Positions 1 through 5,211 of a stretch of DNA of 5,211 bases are shown one piece after another (the stretch's first letter is position 1; the number at the start of each line of letters is the position of its first letter). This DNA is from an uncultured Bacteroidota bacterium (GTDB lineage Bacteria > Bacteroidota > Bacteroidia > Bacteroidales > P3). Made by a program: the position numbers and the translations under genes. A model generated the notes under the pieces. That model had not been told where the DNA came from. It made no database searches and saw nothing but the letters and a program-made list of their open reading frames with translations. The stretch covers positions 1-5,211 of the forward strand of contig CACXCY010000078.1 of the NCBI GenBank assembly GCA_902766265.1, given 5' to 3'.

Positions 1-30
1 AGACAGTTTGCTCCACTACGGTCGCAATCT

Positions 31-182
31 GCTACACTGCTACAGTGCTACAGTTACTTTTAGGAGTATGACATACCCAAAAATACTCTTTATATTTATA
101 TATTTACATATATAAATATAAAAGTTTACTTTTGACTTTTGGATACCCCCTATTTTGAACTGTAGCACTGTAGCACTGTAGC
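31..182. repeat. Inverted repeat built from ACTGTAGC octamers, arms 31-54 and 159-182
   Basis: The right arm (159-182) is three exact head-to-tail copies of ACTGTAGC. The left arm (31-54) is the reverse complement of the same array with one mismatch, so the arms match at 23 of 24 positions. They are separated by 104 nt, and the AT palindrome at 89-122 lies almost exactly at the centre. Weaker symmetry continues inward: TAGGAGTAT at 61-69 resembles the reverse complement of the TATACC-like stretch around 143-153. This could be an iteron-like protein-binding array, a transcribed long hairpin, or the remnant of a mobile element end. No flanking transposase or target duplication is visible. Confidence 0.75.
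89..122. repeat. Perfect 15-bp AT-only palindrome with TTAC loop
   Basis: Bases 89-103 are the exact reverse complement of 108-122, leaving a 4-nt loop TTAC at 104-107. Both arms consist only of A and T. The structure lies within 1-2 bases of the centre of the octamer inverted repeat at 31-182. A second small inverted pair, GAGTAT (64-69) and ATACTC (83-88), sits on its left side. An AT-only stem is a poor intrinsic terminator, so a DNA-level role (melting, cruciform, protein binding) or simple AT richness is more likely than termination. Confidence 0.6.
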
Positions 183-264
183 GCAATAGAATGCGAACAG
201 AGGGAGCTGGATGTTTTTCAAGTGGTTCTGCGCGATTGGACGCGGTCTTGTCGTTGAGGCACAG

Positions 265-448
265 CAACGCTCAAAATTTTTTTCATTTTTTTTGTGTCGG
301 GATTCGTAGACCGCAATGGAGGGGTTGTATCTTTGCATCATCGTTTGCTGCGAGCGAGAATAACCAAAACAACTGATGCACAGTGCCGTGATGTGCTTTC
401 GGACAACGGTTGCCCCCGACCGCGACTACAACGCTCCAAAAAATTTTC
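265..448. repeat. Imperfect 20-nt direct repeat, copies 265-284 and 429-448
   Basis: Both copies begin with CAACGCTC, continue with an A-run followed by a T-run, and end in C. Aligned without gaps they match at 16 of 20 positions. Their starts are 164 nt apart, and the orphan promoter-like box at 328-335 lies between them. The A-to-T tracts could bend DNA. Simple convergence of the A/T part is possible; the shared CAACGCTC is what makes a common origin plausible. Confidence 0.4.
303..335 (+). promoter_or_regulatory. Orphan Bacteroidetes-type promoter candidate
   Basis: TATCTTTG at 328-335 is an exact match to the Bacteroidetes -7 consensus TAnnTTTG. At the expected 21-nt spacing upstream lies TTCG (303-306), one base off the -33 TTTG. 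A rightward transcript would start near 340, but no credible gene starts before the next promoter at 542. TGCATCA (334-340) and TGATGCA (374-380) form a 7-bp inverted pair around the presumed start. This may be the promoter of a small RNA, a remnant of a lost gene, or chance. Confidence 0.4.
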
Positions 449-518
449 TAACTCTAACCTAAGTCTAACCTAAGTCTGACTTTTCGCTAACCTAATTTTG
501 ACTTTTGCAAACCTTGAT
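448..518. repeat. 11-bp phased direct repeats (CTAACCTAAGT type)
   Basis: CTAACCTAAGT occurs twice in direct succession at 454-464 and 465-475. CTAACCTAATT recurs at 487-497, exactly 22 bases later. The 11-mers between and after, at 476 (CTGACTTTTCG) and 498 (TTGACTTTTGC), are degenerate relatives sharing a TGACTTTT core, so 465-486 and 487-508 also read as a 22-nt tandem repeat. A partial CTAAC starts at 448, and a weak copy (7 of 11) at 508-518. The one-turn period puts equivalent bases on one face of the helix. The array ends about 24 nt upstream of the -33 box at 542, where an activator or repressor could sit. Confidence 0.6.
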
Positions 519-541
519 TTTGGACCCTCGTTTTAACATTT

Positions 542-574
542 TTTGTGGCATTATGGATATTTTGCGTATTTTTG
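542..574 (+). promoter_or_regulatory. Promoter of the S8 protease / DUF3267 operon
   Basis: TTTG (542-545) and TATTTTTG (567-574) match the Bacteroidetes -33 and -7 elements, separated by 21 nt as expected. Transcription should begin near 580, leaving a leader of about 100 nt before the ATG at 679. Because the promoter lies inside the upstream part of the longest open frame (which opens at 505), it also argues against a start upstream of about 580 for the protease. Confidence 0.65.
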
Positions 575-578
575 CAGA

Positions 579-649
579 CGACAGCCGGCGGGCCTCCGTT
601 GCCCTGGAGGGGCTGAATATGAGTGTGCGAAAACAGGTTAGGGCTGTCG
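579..649 (+). promoter_or_regulatory. Structured 5' leader with alternative stems
   Basis: CGACAGCC at 579-586 is the exact reverse complement of GGCTGTCG at 642-649, an 8-bp long-range stem that would begin at or next to the transcription start. Within it, CCTCC (593-597) pairs with GGAGG (606-610). CAGCC (582-586) could instead pair with GGCTG (611-615), extending that inner hairpin with a 6-nt bulge. The 8-bp stem and the extended hairpin compete for the same 5' bases. It is followed by an A-rich, weakly structured stretch before the ATG at 679. No known riboswitch class is recognised. Confidence 0.35.
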
Positions 650-678
650 ACATAAACGGATTTAAAAAACAATTCACA

Positions 679-3156
679 ATGAGAAAGCTCTTTTTTTTGA
701 TTGTTGTCCTGGGGATGGCCGCAGGCATCCAGGCGCAGGAGTGCTATTGGGTGATGCTGAGCGACAAGCAAGGCACTACGTTCGACCCTTATGCGTATTT
801 TGACAGCAAGGCCATTGCCCGTTACCAGCAATGTGGCGCCGACCTCTATGATGTGAGCAACTACCCGCTCAACAGCGGCTATGTGCGTCAGGTTGGCGCG
901 CTGGCTACGGAGACGGTGGGCGAGTCGCGCTGGTTCAACGCCATAGCGGTGACGGCAACCCCTGAGCAGGTGGCTCGGATTGAGCGTCTGCCCTTCGTGA
1001 AGGAGGTGCGCCGGATAGGCGGCGATATGCAGATGGCCGGCGCTGTGCGCGAGGACGACGTTGCTGCCGACGACCAGCCGGCATCGGCGCAGAATCCGAT
1101 GCTGACCGAGCAGCTGGTGCGTATGCAAGGCGAGATGTTCCGCCAGGCGGGCATCGACGGCAAGGGCATCCGCATCGCCGTGTTTGACGGCGGGTTCCCC
1201 CATGTGAACACCCATGCGGCTTTCAAGCACCTGCGTGACAACGGCCAGATATTGAAGACCTGGAACTTCTGCAACCGCAAGGAGGATGTGTACGGCTGGA
1301 GCACTCACGGCACTATGGTGCTGAGCTGCATCGCGGGCATCCTCAACGGCCGTCAGCTGGGTTTGGCCACGGGCGCCGAATTTCTGCTGGCCCGTACGGA
1401 AATCAACACGGAGCCCTTCAAGGAGGAGGTGTGGTGGATGCAAGCGGTGGAATGGGCCGACAAGAACGGCGCCGACATTATCAGCAGCTCGCTGGGCTAC
1501 GGCACCGAGCGACACTATACCTACGAAATGGACGGCCGCAGCTATGTGGCCCATGCTGCCAATATGGCCGCCCGCAAGGGTATGCTGGTGCTGTGCTCGG
1601 CAGGCAACGAGGGCGACGACGACAAGTGGAAGACCATCGTCACCCCGTCGGATGCCGACAGCGCTATCTGCGTGGGCGGCATCGTGAACAATCTCAAGGC
1701 CTACCGCCATATCAGCTTCAGCTCGTACGGCCCTTCGGCCGACGGTCGGCTGAAACCCAACGTCTGCGCCTTCGGTCATGCCGTCGTGGCCAAGCCGGGC
1801 AACGACACGGCTTCCACGATGGCTTCAGGAACGTCGTTCTCCTGCCCGTTGACGGCCGGTTTTGCCGCCTGTGCGTGGCAGACCCACCGCCAGCTTACGG
1901 CGATGCAAATGAAGGCCGAGATAGAGCATTCGGGCGACCTCTACCCGTACTCCGACTATGCGTTTGGCTACGGAGTGCCGCAGGCCTCCTATTTCGTGGG
2001 CAAGCGTGAGCCGGTCAAGCCGACGTTCCGTTTTGAGGACCGCGGCACCTATATCGCGGTGGTGCCCACAGGCGTTGTGCGGCAGACACCTGCCAACGCA
2101 ACTGTGAAATATGAAGGCGAGAGCAAGAGCAAGGCGGAAAGCACCACCTTGTCATCGCGTATAGAAGAGGCGACCAACATGATGTACAACAGCGGTATCG
2201 ACGGCAAGCGTGCCAACGTGTTTATGAAGGCCACCACGCTGTCGGGCGAGATAGAGCGCTATGTGGATGTGGAGTTTGCCAGTTTCGACCCCTCGCTGGC
2301 CATCGCCGTGGCCAAATCGGGGCTCTACAAGAAGCTGCTCACGGTGAGCTACGAGGGCTACACCGACTCGCTACGCCTGAGTGCGGAGGACAACAGGGCG
2401 CTGATGGATTCGGGCAACGTGAGACCCTTCGGATATTCGGTCATCGACAGCGGTGGCTACCTGAACTATTCATACGACGAGCGGCTGAGCCGCACACCGG
2501 AGGACAACAAGGTGGACGAGAAGGCCTGGCAGCAGGATTACGCCTTCTTGCTGGGCGATATGGTCAAGACTCAGGGCGAAGAGCACGATCTGCAGCCGTG
2601 GTCGCCGGCGTTCCATTTCGACATCCGTTGGGCAAAACCGTTGAAGAAATGGTATGCCTTGGGCTTCGGCTTTGGCTACGTCACGACCAGATACCACTTT
2701 GACCCCAAGGAGAAGAACGACCTCGACAAGATGCTGGACACCTATACGGCCGCCGACTCTGTGTTCGGCAACAAGCGGCTCACCTTCGGTGAGGTGGAAG
2801 CAGAGCTGTTCCAGCGCATCCGCATCACCGCCGGCGGGCTCTTCAAGAAGGGGCTGCATTGGGATCTCGGCGTCTATGGAAGCTGCGGCTGGTACAGATA
2901 CCGCACGCAGTATACGGACAAGAACCTGGGCTATGTGGACGGCGAGGTGCGTGAGTACAAGGCACCCCAGTTCAACGATGCCGCCCCCTGGAACTACGGC
3001 GTGTTGACGCGCCTGACGTACGACTTCTTCGGCTTCTACGCCCGTTACCGTCTGACCGGCATCGGCGACACCCAGATACAGACACAAGAGTTGTCGCCGG
3101 GTAATTTCTACATGAATCTGCCGCGCCTGGAGGTGGGATTGCAGTTGAACCTATAA
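679..3156 (+). CDS. Secreted S8 (subtilisin-like) serine protease with C-terminal outer-membrane-barrel-like domain
   Basis: The product is an 825-residue exported endopeptidase. Residues 1-19 form a type I signal peptide (MRK, hydrophobic core, likely cut after IQA). Residues 20-115 resemble the propeptide of Bacteroidetes subtilases (CYWVMLSDK, RWFNAIAV, LPFVKEV). The catalytic domain spans about 140-440 with a complete triad: Asp170 in AVFDGG, His210 in STHGT, Ser386 in GTSFSCP, plus oxyanion Asn310 in SAGNEG. Residues about 445-600 look like a beta-rich linker domain. About 645-825 reads as amphipathic strands with Gly/aromatic alternation, ending LPRLEVGLQLNL, like Bacteroidetes 8-strand OMP barrels. 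There is no recognisable type IX sorting tail. The start at 679 was chosen because it begins the signal peptide and lies after the promoter at 542-574; in-frame ATGs at 505 and 619 would bury the signal. The stop is TAA. The S8 call is firm; the barrel is inferred from sequence pattern. Confidence 0.93.
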   Translation: MRKLFFLIVVLGMAAGIQAQECYWVMLSDKQGTTFDPYAYFDSKAIARYQQCGADLYDVSNYPLNSGYVRQVGALATETVGESRWFNAIAVTATPEQVARIERLPFVKEVRRIGGDMQMAGAVREDDVAADDQPASAQNPMLTEQLVRMQGEMFRQAGIDGKGIRIAVFDGGFPHVNTHAAFKHLRDNGQILKTWNFCNRKEDVYGWSTHGTMVLSCIAGILNGRQLGLATGAEFLLARTEINTEPFKEEVWWMQAVEWADKNGADIISSSLGYGTERHYTYEMDGRSYVAHAANMAARKGMLVLCSAGNEGDDDKWKTIVTPSDADSAICVGGIVNNLKAYRHISFSSYGPSADGRLKPNVCAFGHAVVAKPGNDTASTMASGTSFSCPLTAGFAACAWQTHRQLTAMQMKAEIEHSGDLYPYSDYAFGYGVPQASYFVGKREPVKPTFRFEDRGTYIAVVPTGVVRQTPANATVKYEGESKSKAESTTLSSRIEEATNMMYNSGIDGKRANVFMKATTLSGEIERYVDVEFASFDPSLAIAVAKSGLYKKLLTVSYEGYTDSLRLSAEDNRALMDSGNVRPFGYSVIDSGGYLNYSYDERLSRTPEDNKVDEKAWQQDYAFLLGDMVKTQGEEHDLQPWSPAFHFDIRWAKPLKKWYALGFGFGYVTTRYHFDPKEKNDLDKMLDTYTAADSVFGNKRLTFGEVEAELFQRIRITAGGLFKKGLHWDLGVYGSCGWYRYRTQYTDKNLGYVDGEVREYKAPQFNDAAPWNYGVLTRLTYDFFGFYARYRLTGIGDTQIQTQELSPGNFYMNLPRLEVGLQLNL

Positions 3157-3186
3157 GCTTTTATCCTCACACAAAACGGCGTCCCA

Positions 3187-3774
3187 ATGAACGAAGAGCT
3201 GCCCCGCATGGAGGGTTACGAACCCGAGAAAAAGGTAATCAATATGATAGGAGCCAATGTGTTTGGTCTTATCATAATGGTGGTGCTGGCGCTGCTGTTG
3301 GGCGTGCCGTTTGTATGGTTGCATGGTGGGATTGATTTGGCGCATGCGGAGACGATGTGGCTTGTGGTGGCACTTGTTGCGGGCATTGTGGTGCATGAGT
3401 TGATTCATGGGCTGGCGTGGATGCTTGCGGGCCGTATGAGCTGGCGGGACATCAGTTTTGGTGTCATGTGGCGTTACCTCGCCCCCTATTGCCATTGCAG
3501 CCGTCCGATGCGCAAGAGCCCCTATGTTGCAGGGGCGCTGGCACCCTTGGTGGTGTTGGGCGTGGTGCCTTGTGTGGTGGCATTTCTGAATGGCTCATTT
3601 GCGTGGCTGGTGTTCGGTATCTTCCTCACGGTGGGCGCCTGCGGCGATATACTTGTGGTGTGGATTCTGCGCAAGGAGAAGAAAGATGTGCTTATCTACG
3701 ACCATCCGTCGGAAGCGGGATGCTATGTTTATCGGCCACAAAGCGAGCCGGAACCATCGGCGAAACAAATTTGA
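3187..3774 (+). CDS. DUF3267-type integral membrane protein, putative zinc metalloprotease
   Basis: The protein has 195 residues and four predicted membrane segments at about 18-46, 58-82, 111-136 and 138-162. The second carries HELIH (His70, Glu71, His74), the zincin HExxH motif placed inside the membrane as in intramembrane site-2-type proteases. The fourth contains GACGD with Asp154, which could be the third zinc ligand; a GxxGD-like motif followed by a charged tail (YDHPSEAGCYVY, 171-182) fits the DUF3267 family as I remember it. The CHC cluster at 102-104 lies in the loop before segment three. Substrate and biological role are unknown. It begins 30 nt after the protease stop with no terminator between, so the two are probably co-transcribed. 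A second ATG at 3208 (Met8) is a possible start. The stop is TGA. Family assignment is fairly sure; catalytic activity is inferred from the motif only. Confidence 0.8.
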   Translation: MNEELPRMEGYEPEKKVINMIGANVFGLIIMVVLALLLGVPFVWLHGGIDLAHAETMWLVVALVAGIVVHELIHGLAWMLAGRMSWRDISFGVMWRYLAPYCHCSRPMRKSPYVAGALAPLVVLGVVPCVVAFLNGSFAWLVFGIFLTVGACGDILVVWILRKEKKDVLIYDHPSEAGCYVYRPQSEPEPSAKQI

Positions 3775-3806
3775 TGACAGCCATTGTGGGAAAAATTGTA
3801 TTTTTG
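3770..3806 (+). promoter_or_regulatory. Candidate hutU promoter
   Basis: TATTTTTG at 3799-3806 is an exact TAnnTTTG -7 box, identical to that of the protease promoter. The -33 element is less clear: TTTG at 3770-3773 lies 25 nt upstream, rather long, and overlaps the last codon and stop of the preceding gene; ATTG at 3783-3786 is too close. Transcription near 3812 would give a leader of about 100 nt before the ATG at 3912. I see no terminator hairpin in 3775-3911, so readthrough from the protease operon is possible. Confidence 0.5.
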
Positions 3807-3911
3807 TAATCTCCAAAACAAAGAAAGGATAGGCGTACCACAATAGATAAGTGTTTGATAACTGCTAAAGAATCAATCGGAAAAAGAAAAGAAACTAAAA
3901 TCTATCATTAT

Positions 3912-5211
3912 ATGACACTCGAAGAATTTCAGCAAGAATTACGTCAGGGCATCCCTTCTCCGCTGCCCGAACCACAACCGTATGACACTACCGTCAATCA
4001 TGCTCCCAAGCGCAAGGACATCCTCACGTCGGAAGAGAAGAAACTGGCCATACGCAACGCTCTCCGCTATTTCGACCCCAAGGACCACGCCATGCTGGCT
4101 CCCGAGTTTGCGGAAGAGCTCCGTAAGTACGGCCGTATATATATGTATCGTCTGCGTCCGACGTACCCGATGTATGCCCGTCCTATCGATGCCTATCCCG
4201 CCAAATGCAAACAGGCGGCCGCCATCATGCTCATGATTCAGAACAACCTGGACCCCGCGGTGGCGCAGCATCCCCACGAGCTGATTACCTATGGCGGCAA
4301 CGGCGCTGTGTTTCAGAACTGGGCCCAGTACCGGCTGGTGATGAAATATCTGTCGGAGATGACCGAGGAGCAGACGCTGGCGATGTACAGCGGCAACCCG
4401 ATGGGTCTCTTCCCGTCGCACAAGGATGCTCCCCGCGTGGTGGTGACCAACGGCATGATGATTCCCAACTATTCCAAACCCGATGATTGGGAGCGCTACA
4501 ACGCTATGGGTGTGACCCAGTACGGCCAGATGACCGCCGGTTCCTATATGTACATAGGCCCCCAAGGCATTGTGCACGGCACCACCATCACGGTGCTCAA
4601 CGCAGCCCGCAAACTGGGCGGCGGTGTGGAAGGCAAGCTCTTCGTCACGGCAGGTCTGGGCGGTATGAGCGGTGCCCAACCCAAGGCGGGCAACATTGCC
4701 GGCGTGGTCTCTATCACGGCTGAGATAAACCCCGCAGCCACACAGAAGCGCTTTGAGCAAGGATGGGTGGACGAGGTTCACGAGAATCTGGACGAGCTCT
4801 TCCGCAAGGTGGAGGAGGCCCGTAGCAAGAAAGTGGCCCGCAGTTTCGCCTACCAGGGCAACGTGGTGGATCTTTGGGAATATATCGCCAAAAACAATAT
4901 CCATGTGGATTTGGGCAGCGACCAGACTTCCTGTCACAATCCATACGCCGGTGGCTACTATCCTGTTGGTATCAGCTTTGAGGACAGCAAGAAGATGATG
5001 GCCGACCAGCCGGAGAAGTTTAAGGAGGCCGTCCACGCTTCGTTGCGTCGCCAGGTGGCCGCCATCAACAGCATTACCGCCAAGGGAATGTATTTCTTCG
5101 ACTATGGCAACGCTTTCCTGTTGTAGAGCAGTCGTGCCGGTGCCGATGTGATGAACGCCGAAAATACCAAGTTCCGCTATCCCAGCTATGTGCAGGATAT
5201 CATGGGACCCA
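3912..5211 (+). CDS. hutU: Urocanate hydratase (urocanase), interrupted by an in-frame TAG and cut by the window end
   Basis: HutU adds water to urocanate to give 4-imidazolone-5-propanoate, the second step of histidine degradation, using tightly bound NAD+ in the cytosol. Urocanase landmarks from Met1 are: YGGNG with FQNW (127-137), SGNPMGLFPSH (160-170), YGQMTAGSYMYIG (204-216), the Gly-rich TAGLGGMSGAQP (246-257), DQTSCHNP (337-344) and FDYGN (396-400). The ATG at 3912 is preferred over a TTG at 3855 because MTLEEFQQEL resembles Bacteroides-type HutU starts and an A-rich leader precedes it. Codon 405 is TAG (5124-5126), yet the next 28 codons in the same frame read SRAGADVM, FRYPSYVQDIMGP, clearly urocanase. 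The C-terminal part, including the FQGLPxRICW active-site motif, lies beyond the window. If TAG ends translation the product has 404 residues and should be inactive. Confidence 0.92.
5124..5126 (+). other. In-frame TAG inside conserved hutU frame
   Basis: The codon follows FDYGNAFLL and precedes SSRAGADVM with no frame change. From memory, related urocanases have glutamate here (LLEASRAGAD-like), and GAG to TAG is one base change. It is thus a point nonsense mutation or base-call error rather than an indel. The other two genes in the window end in TAA and TGA. Confidence 0.85.

Larger units (their letters stand above)
1..541. other. AT-rich intergenic region with nested repeats, no convincing gene
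   Basis: This stretch is clearly poorer in GC than the genes to its right. The short open frames on either strand (for example 191-376 plus, 40-267 minus, 150-341 minus) have low-complexity or repeat-derived translations, such as a recurring YSATVLQ that is only the translated octamer repeat, and I recognise no domain in them. What it does hold is listed separately: an octamer inverted repeat around an AT palindrome (31-182), a 20-nt imperfect direct repeat (265-284 and 429-448), an orphan promoter-like box (303-335) and an 11-bp phased array (448-518). I see no tRNA or rRNA. A gene could end or begin just left of base 1; nothing in the window shows it. Confidence 0.6.

Noticed and set aside
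78..85. Minus-strand TAnnTTTG match (CAAAAATA on the plus strand) that could drive a leftward gene
   Set aside because: No -33 element at the right distance, and the surrounding DNA is so AT-rich that a match is expected by chance.
31..182. CRISPR array
   Set aside because: The repeats are 8-mers without spacers and occur in inverted orientation; no cas genes are present.
252..283. Possible intrinsic terminator (CGTTG/CAACG or TTGAG/CTCAA stem followed by seven T)
   Set aside because: The stem is only 5 bp with an 8-11 nt loop and no gene ends nearby; too weak to call.
40..376. Small open frames on both strands in the first 380 bases
   Set aside because: Translations are low complexity or made of the translated octamer repeat, overlap one another on opposite strands, and lack a suitable promoter and leader.
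505..678. N-terminal extension of the protease from ATG 505 or 619
   Set aside because: It would run through the promoter or leader and place up to 58 residues ahead of a clean signal peptide.
487..1779. Long minus-strand open frame of 430 codons opposite the protease
   Set aside because: Its translation is His/Ala/Val-rich, as is typical for the antisense of a GC-rich gene, with no recognisable domain, while the plus strand carries a complete subtilase.
2470..3087. Minus-strand open frame of 205 codons
   Set aside because: Shadow of the barrel-coding region of the protease gene; no domain recognised.
3855..3911. Upstream TTG start adding 19 residues to HutU
   Set aside because: The added segment (MITAKESIGKRKETKIYHY) looks like translated A-rich leader, and the homologous N-terminus begins at the ATG at 3912.
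3939..5036. Minus-strand open frame of 365 codons opposite hutU
   Set aside because: Its composition is that of a shadow frame; the plus strand reads as unmistakable urocanase.
5124..5126. Pyrrolysine codon
   Set aside because: Pyrrolysine decoding is not known in this group, homologues have an ordinary residue here as far as I recall, and no pyl genes are visible.

Overview
The window looks like chromosomal DNA from a member of the Bacteroidales (Bacteroides/Prevotella/Porphyromonas relatives; I cannot name the genus). Three things point there. The promoters fit the Bacteroidetes type (TTTG, about 21 nt, TAnnTTTG), and the gene starts follow A-rich leaders without a clear Shine-Dalgarno. 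The subtilisin has the Bacteroidetes-type YWV-containing propeptide and a Bacteroidetes-style outer-membrane barrel at its C-terminus. The urocanate hydratase has the long N-terminus that I associate with Bacteroides-type HutU. The coding DNA is GC-rich, while the first ~550 bases are AT-rich.

Layout: 1-541 holds no convincing gene but is dense in repeats. It has an outer inverted repeat made of ACTGTAGC octamers (31-54 / 159-182) around a 15-bp AT-only palindrome (89-122), a 20-nt imperfect direct repeat (265-284 / 429-448), an orphan Bacteroidetes -7 box (328-335), and an ~11-bp phased array (about 448-518) just upstream of the next promoter. At 542-574 lies a well-matched promoter, followed by a ~100-nt leader able to form alternative stems. 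The operon then reads rightwards: an 825-residue secreted S8 protease with a fused C-terminal outer-membrane-barrel-like domain (679-3156), and 30 nt later a four-helix membrane protein of the DUF3267 type with an HELIH zincin motif (3187-3774). A second promoter candidate (3799-3806) precedes hutU, urocanate hydratase (from 3912), which runs off the right edge.

The first two genes are both predicted peptidases of the cell envelope and probably share a transcript. HutU is the second step of histidine degradation (urocanate to imidazolonepropionate) and probably opens a hut operon continuing beyond the window. Its reading frame is broken by one in-frame TAG at 5124-5126, yet the conserved urocanase sequence resumes in the same frame right after it. 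Here the gene is therefore a recent nonsense allele, a sequence error, or (least likely) a recoded TAG.

The observations most worth checking are the protease-barrel fusion, the in-frame TAG in hutU, and the nested or phased repeat structures in the non-coding first 520 bases.
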